From: Drosophila pseudoobscura
Taxonomy: Eukaryota; Arthropoda; Insecta; Diptera; Drosophilidae
Reading direction: 5' to 3'
NCBI RefSeq assembly: GCF_009870125.1
Contig: NC_046683.1
Coordinates: 1,054,001 to 1,118,000, forward strand
Length of the DNA: 64,000 bases
Shown here: one piece after another, positions 49,040-58,234 of the stretch
Position numbering within the stretch: the first letter of the stretch is position 1
Layout: each line of letters starts with the position of its first letter
The notes under the pieces: model-generated
Databases searched by the model: none
Told to the model about the DNA's origin: nothing
Seen by the model: the letters and a program-made list of their open reading frames with translations, nothing else
Program-made: the position numbers and the translations under genes

Positions 49040-50839
49040 GCACTCTACGGCCCTCCCGTTCTCCGGTCGTGTGTGGCTGTAAAGTAATTTATGGCATGCT
49101 CCCTGGGCATCCATATGCCTGATTTATGGCTGTTATTGAAAAATTCTTGTTGCAGCTTTTAATTATGAGGCGAGGTGCAAAAAAAACGATGAGAAAAAAG
49201 CTTAAATAAATACTCGAACACGGAAAAAAGTGCAGCACGGCGGCAGGGTCGACTGGGTCGACAGACAACCCATTGAGATGATGATGACTGCAAATCCCCC
49301 AACAAACAGCACAAACTGAACCAAAAATGATGTCACTCCAGGGAGCAGAACGGGGCACAGAAATACCCGAAAAACAATACGCGGTATTGTGGCTTAAATT
49401 AGCTGAAAGCGATGCGATACACGGCCCAAAGAGTGCGCTCTGTCCGCCGTATGTGTTTTAATTTGCCGGAAATGAAGCGGGAATACGGAAAAAATGCCAT
49501 TCCCGAAAGGAGAAGCAGGGGAGAGCCGATGCTGGAGCAGGATGCCGGAGAAGAAGCTGGAGCTGAAGACAAAACGAGTTACATGTCAAAACACGCGCCA
49601 TTGCACAGGGGGAGGTGGCACGGGCATAAGCACGGGACACCAGTCGCTGGTGGAGCCACTGGCGGTGGCATGGGGCAGGTGCCGTGTGACATGCATGGCG
49701 CAAGTGTTTTAACACAATTTAATATGGCCCGACGACGACAGGGAAGAGGGGGAGTAAAACCAGAACCAGGACTGGCGACGATGACTACGGGAGATGTCGG
49801 AGAGATGGCGGAGACAACTTTTCCCAGCGATGACATGCACCAGAGTCAGATAATATGGGCGCTCGACGAGGCCCAAGATGGCAACGAGTCCCTGCCGCTC
49901 CATCCAGCCCCGCCAAACGATTCTCTCTCTCTCTCTCTCTCTCTGGAAGGCAGCAAGCAGCAGGGATATAAAGGAGTAAGGCGGAGGACACACGCCCCTG
50001 CAACGTTATTAAATCATAAAGCGCAAGCTGCCGCCGTCCTCTGATGCCCTCCCCACACATTAGGGGCCGTGGACCCATCCAGCAGGAGCAGTAGCAGGAG
50101 CAGGAGCAGGAGCAGGAGCCATGGCAGAGGCAGTTCCAGGATATGGGCTCAAAAAGAACAAATAACAGTGATACGAGTATGCTTATGGAAAGTAACCGGC
50201 GGCACACGACTGATCAAATGCCCTCAAAAAACAACAAACAAAATATACATTTATACTCGTAAATATATATTTGTATGGAAATTCGCACCTTTGATATTCA
50301 TTTGAACAACTATAGACCACCATAGAACTAACGTCTGTGCACAGGAGCACGGCATTTAGTGGCACAGTCACAGCTGATAGCTCCATGTCGGTCCCCTCCT
50401 CTTCCGTTCTCCTCACGGACATGTGCTTGTGTAGGGTATTAAAGCGACTTAATTGTAGGTACTTGTTGTGCGTGGCAGTTGTAGTTGATGTTCAGCGTAT
50501 GCTGTTGCCGTTGCTGTGTCCCAAATGTTCTGGAATGGCTCAATGCTTAAGCGGCGCTCCCCAAAGTTGCACGAACGCACCTGTGCGTCAGGAAACGGAA
50601 ACGGCCAGAGGGGCAGCCAAGAGAGAGAGGGAGGGAAAGGGGGAGAGTTCATACATGCATATTCTCTTATTCAGAGCCACTATCTTAATTGATTTGTTTT
50701 GCATTTACTCGCATTCGTATCGTGCTTGCAGAGCCGCCACCGAGAGGCCGATGCCCCGTTCCGGAGATTGCAGCGAGTCGTTCCTGCCACGCTCAATCGC
50801 AGAAGATCAGTGGCCGCCAGTCTCTTCATCGCCCCCACG

Positions 50840-51130
50840 ATGGTTGCACGCCTCACGCTTGTCGTCGTCTCGCTGCTGCTGGCCGCACTGGGGCTGGCAG
50901 AGGCCTCAGACATAGAAGACGAGGCCCACAGACTGGACCAGGCCTTCCACGAGTGTTGCCTGCAGGAGAGGCGGTCGCATCCCAGGAGTCAGTGCACAAA
51001 ATGTACCCAGATGGTGGCCCCAAGGCCAACAACGGGCCCGAAGGACGGCCCCAGGAGCACGCTGGACAGTGCATGCGCCAAGGCCCATCAGAATTGTGCG
51101 ATATTGGAGAATTCGAAGGAATCGATGTGA
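50840..51130 (+). CDS. Small secreted cysteine-rich protein, copy 1
   Basis: I chose ATG 50,840 (context CACGATGG) because it starts directly at a typical signal peptide, MVARLTLVVVSLLLAALGLA, with likely cleavage after AEA. The protein is 96 residues. The mature part carries HRLDQAFHECCLQERR, then CTKC, and two more cysteines (SAC, QNC), six in all. The frame upstream of the ATG is open but has no signal character. A second gene 350 bp downstream on the same strand encodes a protein with the same CCL...C-x2-C core, so the two are tandem paralogues. An AATAAA at 51,189-51,194 would end the message before copy 2. I do not recognise a named family. Small size, secretion and paired cysteines suggest a disulfide-stabilised extracellular peptide. 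Function is unknown. Confidence 0.65.
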   Translation: MVARLTLVVVSLLLAALGLAEASDIEDEAHRLDQAFHECCLQERRSHPRSQCTKCTQMVAPRPTTGPKDGPRSTLDSACAKAHQNCAILENSKESM

Positions 51131-51188
51131 ATATAAGAGACATGGACATACATATGCTGCACAATTTACAAGACTCTCTGTAAAGCGA

Positions 51189-51194
51189 AATAAA
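51189..51194 (+). terminator. Poly(A) signal AATAAA after cysteine-rich copy 1
   Basis: Canonical hexamer 59 bases past the stop of copy 1 and about 290 bases ahead of the copy 2 start, supporting two separate transcripts. Confidence 0.5.
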
Positions 51195-51480
51195 GAAAGA
51201 TCATACGACTCTCTGTGGTCGATTGTCTGGTTCCAGCGAAGATCCAAGGGACTTCGACCCCTTTAATGATGTTTGTGAATTCCAATACTCCTCCAGGCCT
51301 ACATCCCAAGATTCAGAAACCCTGTCGCACAGTGTAGTAAAGCACATAGAGTACGAGAACCAGCTGCATTCCGCTCCGTGGCGCTCAGCTGATAGGCAGA
51401 TAAGCCGTGGTGGGACTGTCGTGTGGTGGGGCAGGGCTCGGCTCGTGGAATCTCCATTCAGTAGGCTCCCGGTTTCCGAG

Positions 51481-51999
51481 ATGAGCAAATCGTGTTCAAA
51501 TCGTGCACTCGTGCACTCTCTGGCGTCTCTGTGGTCTCTGGGGTCTCTGAGGTCTGTGGGGTCTCTGGTGCCTCCGGTGCCTCTGGTCGTGCTGTTCGTG
51601 GTGATGCTGGCCTTGCCGACAGCCTCGCACGATACTCTGGCGGTGGACGGGCGAGCGGTTGCAGTGGATGGAGGAGCGGCTGGGACTGTGGCGAGTCCGG
51701 TCTTTGTGGACCTGAGTGTTTGCACAACGAGTCCGGACGTAAAGAAGTGCCAGGAGGCGGTGCAGCGCATCGATGCCAGGTTCCACCAATGCTGCCTCAT
51801 CCTAAGGAAGAGGCGTGCGGCTGACGCCTGCGACTGGTGCCTGCAATGGCGAAAAGACGCATCAAATAGTGACTTGGATGTCAGAATAAGTTGGAGTAAC
51901 CAGCAATGCAAGAAAGGACAATGTAAAAGGATACATTCCCTTCGAATGGAATTAGCGCCCAATATCAAGGCCCTTTTTTCTCACGGGAATCAGGATTAG
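51481..51999 (+). CDS. Small secreted cysteine-rich protein, copy 2
   Basis: ATG 51,481 gives 172 residues. The start is MSKSCSNRALVHSLASLWSL, then a hydrophobic stretch PLVVLFVVMLALPTASHD that looks like a signal peptide with a long n-region. An inner ATG (MLALPTAS) would give a shorter form. The n-region contains a slipped GTCTCTGGGG-type repeat (Ser-Leu-Gly). The mature part has VCTTSPDVKKC, then RIDARFHQCCLILRKRR, CDWC and two further cysteines (QQC, GQC), eight in all. FHxCCLxxRR and C-x2-C align with copy 1. The frame is open upstream to 51,223 without an ATG that fits better. AATAAA at 52,143-52,148 is the likely poly(A) signal. Role unknown. Confidence 0.65.
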   Translation: MSKSCSNRALVHSLASLWSLGSLRSVGSLVPPVPLVVLFVVMLALPTASHDTLAVDGRAVAVDGGAAGTVASPVFVDLSVCTTSPDVKKCQEAVQRIDARFHQCCLILRKRRAADACDWCLQWRKDASNSDLDVRISWSNQQCKKGQCKRIHSLRMELAPNIKALFSHGNQD

Positions 52000-52142
52000 G
52001 AAAGCTCCAACCAGTATTAGCAGGAGCAGGAGCAGGAATCAGGGAGTCAGCCAGCCAGGAGCCAGGAGTCAGGAGCCAGGGACCCGCCCCAGACGGACCC
52101 AAAAGATTTATACACCAATTTGCCAAGTTGTATTGTAAAACT

Positions 52143-52148
52143 AATAAA
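52143..52148 (+). terminator. Poly(A) signal AATAAA after cysteine-rich copy 2
   Basis: Canonical hexamer about 145 bases past the copy 2 stop, in AT-rich sequence. Confidence 0.5.
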
Positions 52149-53085
52149 TTGTCGCCGCTAACTTGAATAATGTGTGTCTTTCGCTCTCTAGGGGTAGAGT
52201 GTGTGTGTGTGTGTGTGTATGAGGATGTGGCAAGTATCTCTGTCTGGTGTTGGAGGCGGCACGGTGCGGCACGGCACGGCACAATTATTATCCCCAACGT
52301 CCGTGGCCTGCCCGGCTGGATGCTCGGATGGTTGGATGGGCTTTCCTGCCTGGCCCCAGAGGAAAAAGCAGAAGCAGCAGCAGAAATGGGAGGCACAAGC
52401 AAAAGCAGCCAAAAGAGCGGGCCGTGGCATAACTTTTAAATAAACTTTCATAATTTTGCATACTTGAGATAACAAATTGCATGTTGCAAGTCGTTTCCTC
52501 TTTCCACTCTCCACTCTCCACTTGCCACTTGCCACTTTCCACTTGCTTGCTGCTGCCTGCCTCACTCGTAACTTGTAAACTTTAAATTAGATTGTTTTCT
52601 TCTGGCAGTGTTTCCATTACGATGTCTCTCTCTCTCTCTCTCTGTCTCTATGTCTCTCTGTCTGTCTGTCTCTGTCTTCTCTGGGTGCCATCTCTATTTG
52701 CGGAGCTGCCGGCGTTGATTGATCTCTGATCTCCCAGATAAGAGCCCCCACCTCTCTACCCTTTGCGCCACCCTATCCAGGTGGAGTCCATTGATTAGAT
52801 TTTATAGCGGTCTTCGGGCTCATCTCCTCCAATCTCTGTCTATCGCAGGGTATCATCATTCACCGACTGTCGATTGTCGATTGCCGACTGCCGACTGACG
52901 TCGTTCGATTCATTTGCGTTCTAATTTTCCTTTGGTGCCGGATTTCGTGGCAAGATAAAGCTGCTTCGATGCCTCAGATGCTATGGGCTATAGAAAACTC
53001 GCACTTACATGGCTGCAAGTACAGCCGAAGACCGCACTCGTTTTGGTCGAGTGCTCAATGAAAAGAGTTCATCTCCGGCTGTGGC

Positions 53086-53137
53086 TCTGCCTGCGTCTCT
53101 GCCTGCGTCGCTGCCTGCGTCTCTGCCTCTGCCCCTG
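53086..53137. repeat. CTGCCTGCGTCT 12-bp array
   Basis: Four units of a 12-bp repeat with single-base variants. It is noncoding in context, although two frames are open through it. Confidence 0.85.
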
Positions 53138-55208
53138 GCTCCTGCCTTGCACCCAAGTGTTTTGTGTGTGCTGTGTGGGTGGCATATGCTCCGGCTGAAG
53201 TGTCTGGAGCGTAATTAAATTTATCAAATAACAGTTTAAACACCATCCGATTGTATTAATTGTGTATCATGGCAACTATCAGCCACAGAGGGGGGCCGTA
53301 TCGGGGGTCGGCCTCGAACAATTAGTAGCCTTGTCTGCGTGTAATCAGACACACTCATGGATGTTCGTGTGCGTGTTTGTGTGTGTGTGTGTGTGGCCAT
53401 GCCTTGAGGCCAGACAAAAAGGCAATTAACAAAGATTTTGTGGCCAATAGTTGTCAACAGATTGTTTAATTTGTGCCTGCTGCCGGACAAACAAAACCGA
53501 CAAATACCTAGCCACCCACCACCCAACATCCACTACCCACCACCCACCCTCCACCCTCCACCACCCACTGCCAAAACACGGACACACACACACACACTCG
53601 TAAGAGACTTTCCCGGTGCCCTCAGATGGGAAAAGTTTCACCACAAAAACGAAGATAGAGGGCAACCATCAGACTTTACGAGTCATCGAGGTCAAAGCTG
53701 AGAAATCCACGATCCCTGAGTCACACAAGTCCCAGCATACAATCATCGCCGCTTCAGAGTCGGGAAGTCCACTCCCGATAGTCATTTCTGGTGCCAAGAA
53801 CATACTGAACGGAACATGCATTGAAAAGACTTTGTAGTACGACCCATTCTTTATCTAAATACAAAACAATATCGTATTTTAAGCTTGTAGGAAACTTAGT
53901 AAATATTAATATGAAAATATAATAAGATATTTGAATATTTCCACTGTCGGTGCAAGGCTCTGGGCCACCTTGTGGCTCCCTGCACCTGTCCCTGTTCCTG
54001 TTCCTGTCCGATCGAAAGATTTGATCAGGGCTCTCGCGGACACCCTTTGTTGGCGGTGAAGGATAAATTGAATTCTAGCAAATTGACCCTCCTGCGGGGC
54101 GTCGGGGCGTCGGGGCGGTGGGGTCGGTTAGCCGTCAGAGGCCCCTTCAAATATTCGCCGCACTTGGAAAAGTTTTGGGGCCAAAAAACCGCAGCAAAAG
54201 TGGCAGCAGCGGCTTCAACTTTAGCTATCCCCCCACTCCGCTCCGCTCCGCTACCCGCCCCACTCCCCACCGCTCCAGCATCGAAGTGCATGTCAATACT
54301 GCAAGCGCGGGTGTGGGAGGAGGGAGGTGGGCGGAGGTACTGTGGGGCAGGGACATGCATAACTGTATAGATACAGCTGGAGATTGTGGGGGAGGTCTTC
54401 TGTTCTGTTCGGTTTCTGTTTCAGTTTCAGTTTCAGCCTGTGCATATGTCTTAATTTTTGACCAAAGTTTTCCGGATACCCTCTTCAATCCAAACTCCCG
54501 AGCCCCCTAGCCCCCGAGCCCCCGCCCTGTAGTGCTTTCCATCTCCGTCCTGGACAAGCTGTTCCACAGCTTCCACTGATGCTGCTGCTGCTGCTGTTGT
54601 TGTTGGTGTTTGAAATAAACTTAAATGAGTTTTCTGCTTTTCAGCCACAAAAACCACTTAACCGGCACATATGCATGCCAGGGGTATGGGCAGCAGTGTT
54701 GCAGGGGGGCAGGGGAGCTGGAACTGCAGAAAACTTTAGCCGGCATGGAGCATTTTTGGCCAAGTTAACATTGCATATACTCGTTCTCGTTCTCGTACTC
54801 GTACTCGTTCCCATCGAGAGACAGGCAATACCCCCCACCTCCCCCTCCGAAACACACATACTGGCAGTCACACACACACACATACTCGTATTAGGGGGTT
54901 TAAAATATATAGTTCTCGTCGGAGGCAAGGGTAACGTTAAGGAGAAAGGGACAGAGAGAGAGAGCAGAGAGCAGAGAGAGATGGGGAAGCTGAGCTGCGC
55001 TGGAGAGAGATCCCAGGCAATGACCAGCGGCTGACTGGCTGACTGGCTGCATGGAACAAAACTAAGTGAGAGCACAGAACGCCACAGGCTGTAATATCGA
55101 CCAAGGGAATACCCTGCTAGCCGAACAGAGCCGAGCAGTGGCCGCACCAAGTGCTGTGTCTCTGTTGTGAGAGAAGCCGATCGTGCACACGCACTCGACC
55201 GACCAATT

Positions 55209-55312
55209 GGATACCCTGAAAACGTTGAGGGCTCCCCTAGTTCTTAGATCGGATCATGTACAGCTCCACGGCAGAGCTCTACAGAGAGACCGCTGCACGC
55301 CAAAGGGTATCC
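55209..55312. repeat. Short inverted-repeat unit bounded by GGATACCCT/AGGGTATCC
   Basis: The ends extend to a perfect 11-bp inverted repeat, TTGGATACCCT at 55,207-55,217 and AGGGTATCCAA at 55,304-55,314. Size and ends match the unit at 10,489-10,598. No coding capacity. Confidence 0.45.
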
Positions 55313-56649
55313 AAAAAATTGCAGCTACAAATTTGAGCGCATGTAAATTTTTGTGAGGCGACGGCGGACGAAGAAGACGCCCGGAAGACAGGCGGAGCAG
55401 ACGGCAGCCGACATTTATGACCAGAAAAATGTTCGCTTAGTGCTAACCAATCAACTGTGGCAAGAGTCCTGGCTACAGGCCCAGTCCCAGCCCCAGTCCC
55501 AGCCCCATTCCCAGCCCCAGACCCAGATAGGCCCTCTCCAGTCCGGTGTCCAGTATCCAGTACTAAACAATTTCGGTTTTTTGTTCAGTCTCAGGCCTGC
55601 AATATTCATTAATTCCTTCACTTGACTTTCAAAAAATTTAATTTCTGACTAGCGACCTCATGTCGTATGAGTAATGCATGCACTTTCGGGCCATTCTTGT
55701 GCTGCTTCTGCTTCTTGTTTGAACTTCAATGTCTCCTCACTCGACGGCACTCGCTAGTAAAAGAGTCATTCACAGTAAGGCCGGCTTGGGAGTTGGTCCG
55801 TCCACAGCTGAGGGTCGGAGGTGGTTGTGTCAGGGTCGGTCGGTCGGCATTGTCAAAGTTTTATGAATGGTCAAGCGGCTCGCGCATTTGAAACGTCTTT
55901 CGTTTAATTACATTTGCAGCACATTCCGCAAGGATACGGATACGGATACCCTTTGCCCTCTCACCGACAGGAGGGCATGTCAGGAGCAGGGATACCCTTC
56001 CTCTAAGGGTTGTCGGGAGCCTTTTTAAAATTTCCCATGGAACATCTAGCTCTGACTTTTCCTAGATATTATTTATGCATTCTATATGCACGGGACTCCC
56101 AGAACCCCCTGCTCTGAAAGGGTACTGCCACAGTCGCTGCCACCTGATTCATGTCCATATATCTGTCGGTGTCGGTGGCGGTGGCGGTGTGGCGGATATT
56201 CCCCAACCGCTGGCACTCGCTCCCCCACCCTTTTCCCGTTTTTTGGCGCTATATTTTTTGGTCGGTATTGTTGGCCCTGCAATTACTTTGTGGCCAAAGT
56301 CAAAAACTAAATGTGGACGCGACGCAGCTGCCGTTAGCATAAAGTAATCAAAAAAGTTTTGCTTTATTGTGGGGCAGCAGCAGCAGCGGCGGCGGCAGCG
56401 GCAGCGGCAGCGGCACACTCATCATCATCATGGCCGAAGCTGCAGAAGTGTTGCCTTGCCTAGTTCTATGTCAAAAAAGAAACGAGGGGGAACGTTGTGA
56501 GTTGCTGCGGAGACCGCAACTCTACAGCTATACCCGATACTTAGTCAGTATGGCTCTCCTCCGGCAGGCGGCGCTAATATCGAACGACACGACAAAGAGT
56601 GCGTGCGAGAGAGACAGAAAATCAGCCTAAGTTTCAGGCTAAGTCAGGC

Positions 56650-56798
56650 TAAGTTTTGAAATATTTTTGTAGCAGTGACATATCACAGAAGTCTGGATCC
56701 AAAACATCGTTGCTCTAGCTCTTATAGTCTTTGAGCACTAGGCGCTGAAGGGGACGGACGGACGGACAGACAGACAGGGCTCAATCGACTCGGCTATT
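56650..56798 (+). mobile_element. DINE-1 / Helitron-like element, left half
   Basis: The stretch CGTTGCTCTAGCTCTTATAG, then GACGGACGGACGGACAG and TCGACTCGGCTATTGATG, is the signature of a very common Drosophila interspersed repeat. I assign it to the DINE-1/INE-1 Helitron-like group from memory. In intact copies the next bases are CTGATCAAGAATATATATAC. Here that continuation is missing and resumes 2 kb away at about 58,814. The left edge is approximate. Confidence 0.65.
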
Positions 56799-56910
56799 GA
56801 TGTCCAAGAATGGACATCCAGGAAGCTTTTGATATAGTCTGGCATCAAGGTATACTCTGCAAATTATTCATTCTACTCACCAATTATCTTATGGAATCAA
56901 TCACTCAGAG
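56799..56910 (+). mobile_element. Hairpin and LINE reverse-transcriptase scrap
   Basis: A perfect 8-bp stem (GATGTCCA, loop AGAA, TGGACATC) sits exactly where the DINE-1 sequence stops. From 56,811 the plus frame reads MDIQEAFDIVWHQGILCKL, close to the AFDxVWHxGLLYKL block of jockey-type non-LTR reverse transcriptases. The frame stops after about 45 codons. A short remnant only, with no activity expected. Confidence 0.4.
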
Positions 56911-57205
56911 GGCACTGCCCTTGCTGTTTCATTATCTGGTCTGGTAAAAAGAAAGATTTCACAGTAACCACAAACTTTCTTCCATTTATTGTCGACACAT
57001 ACCCGTAATTCCGATACTCTGTCTTTCCTGCCATTTAGAAAGTAGGACTTAGTAGTACAACATCTTTTAGAGAACCTAGTTGGGCTTTGCATTAACATTC
57101 ACTAACACTAAAGCGATCTGGCTGTTTTTCAAAATTTTCCGTGCACGCTAAAAAGTTCGTAGAGCGAAAGAAACCTCTTGATTGATCGACAATACTACGC
57201 GAAAA

Positions 57206-57280
57206 GTAAAAATGGTAGTCGGCCTTTTCAATAGCCTGCTGGTGGTCAGCTGCGGCTGCGCAATGTACACCTTGGATCCG
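57206..57280 (+). pseudogene. Unidentified first-exon fragment with splice donor
   Basis: ATG at about 57,212 opens MVVGLFNSLLVVSCGCAMYT and LDP, a hydrophobic start with well-chosen codons, and meets GTAAGAAC. The sequence just upstream (AAAGTAAAAATGG) fits a fly start context. A TTACAG lies at 57,361-57,366, but the frame after it is the reverse complement of a better coding frame, so the rest of the gene is probably absent. I do not recognise the gene. It appears to be one piece of the patchwork inside the split repeat. Confidence 0.35.
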
Positions 57281-57360
57281 GTAAGAACCCCGTACTCGAC
57301 AGTTACGAGTATAAATCGTTTTGGTTTGCTTACTGGCGAATGAAGGCCTTGGCTTGATCG

Positions 57361-57692
57361 TTACAGGGCTTGGCCGTGCTTGGACGATTGATAATCGAGC
57401 GACGACCCTTGACCCAAGTTAACCCACGTTCCATCGTAGCTGCGATCTCCGTTGGCGTTGCTCTGGCTAACACTATAATCTCCAGTGCGCATATGATTGA
57501 CCTCTTCCTGCTCCCACATGGACCGATACTTGTTCCTCTGGTAGGTGGAAATCTTCTGCTCTTGCATTTCCTGCTCCACGGTCAAGGAGGTGGCTACTGC
57601 AGGATGCTGGCTCTGCTCACGGTGAACGAATTGTCGACTCCGAACCTTCTTGATGCTGGCCCGCATCAGCTCTTTGCAACGGTTAAGCAAAA
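57361..57692 (-). pseudogene. Unidentified last-exon fragment
   Basis: Reading leftward from a TATTGCAG acceptor (57,693), the frame encodes about 110 residues starting ILLNRCKELMRASIKKVRS and ending SSKHGQAL at a stop. Composition is polar and Gln/Glu/Ser-rich, with fly-like codons (GAG, CAG, AAG, ATC). The plus-strand frame over the same bases is hydrophobic, as expected of an antisense shadow. A preceding exon may lie at about 57,800-57,870 (SLSNSKAEAREEER). Family not recognised. It could be a live gene, but its neighbours on both sides are broken. Confidence 0.4.
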
Positions 57693-57879
57693 TTCTGCAA
57701 TACATGTTTACCATTTTGTATACTTAAAATATTTTGATAGAAGATTTTTCGATACAAATCTTGGGACTTGATTAAAATGATAACTAGAAATGTGTATACA
57801 AATTTTCTTTCTTCTTCCCTCGCCTCCGCCTTGGAGTTGGACAGCGAAAGAGGGTTGGGTGGAGCCACTACTTGGGTGG

Positions 57880-58160
57880 TGCGCCTCCCGATATTCGCCC
57901 CATAGTTGTAGTCAATCTAGTCATCTAGTCAGCCCCAGTTCCCCAGCTGAAGAGGCAGGATTGCGCGTGGGCGACAACATCTGCCGCTTCGGCTCCGTTA
58001 AGAGCAACAATTTCAAGGGGGATTTGGGCCAGATCGGCGAGGTTACCAGAAACATGCAGAACCAGAACGTGCAGCTTCTAGATCTGCTGTTGGTGCCAAG
58101 AGCCTGGAGTGGACGGGGCTTGCTGGGATGTAACATTGTGCTGCCCCCAGAGTCCATGGC
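57880..58160 (+). pseudogene. PSMD9 (proteasome assembly chaperone) fragment, PDZ and C-terminus
   Basis: The plus strand encodes FAPIVVVNLV, then after a frameshift SPSSPAEEAGLRVGDNICRF, GDLGQIGEVTRNMQNQNVQL and finally LVPRAWSGRGLLGCNIVLP. These match the PDZ-like domain and conserved C-terminus of PSMD9/Nas2, the chaperone for the 19S base. The frameshift is explained by an exact 8-bp tandem duplication (ATCTAGTC at 57,915-57,922 and 57,923-57,930). About eight residues are also missing after NVQL. The N-terminal helical half is absent. This is a broken partial copy; the functional gene must be elsewhere. Confidence 0.8.
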
Positions 58161-58234
58161 AGGGGGCATGTTGTGTGCACAACTTGGTCTCGCAGGTCGC
58201 AGGTTCTTACTCAGACTGGGCATCGTCAGGGTGT

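Larger units (their letters stand above)
42620..50839. other. Gene-poor interval between CG1354 and the cysteine-rich pair
   Basis: No exon can be supported. Segments include a degenerate repeat zone (42.9-43.85 kb), a TTTAGATCTCC array (44,790-44,855), and GGCTAT (45,320-45,368), GGGTGT (45,828-45,866), CAT (46,507-46,551), GA (46,870-46,894), CA (47,708-47,733), GGTAAA (48,720-48,751), CTCTG (48,992-49,039) and TC (49,921-49,944) arrays. The 210-codon ORF at 49.4-50.0 kb has no recognisable domain and is crossed by equal-length ORFs on the other strand. Confidence 0.5.
52150..56640. other. Gene-poor interval with a GGATACCCT cluster
   Basis: No exon is supported. Arrays include GT (52,199-52,217), TC/GTCT (52,622-52,680), CTGCCTGCGTCT (53,086-53,137) and CCCAGC/CCCAGT (55,480-55,526). 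Five of the nine GGATACCCT motifs in the window fall within 54,474-55,998. Confidence 0.5.

Noticed and set aside
49412..50044. 210-codon plus-strand ORF
   Set aside because: No domain, ends in a CT microsatellite translated as Ser-Leu, and minus-strand ORFs cover it equally well.
57367..57771. Hydrophobic plus-strand ORF that can be spliced to MVVGLFNSLL
   Set aside because: A TTACAG acceptor makes the splice possible, but the frame is the reverse complement of a polar minus-strand frame with better codon use. The hydrophobicity is what an antisense reading would give.
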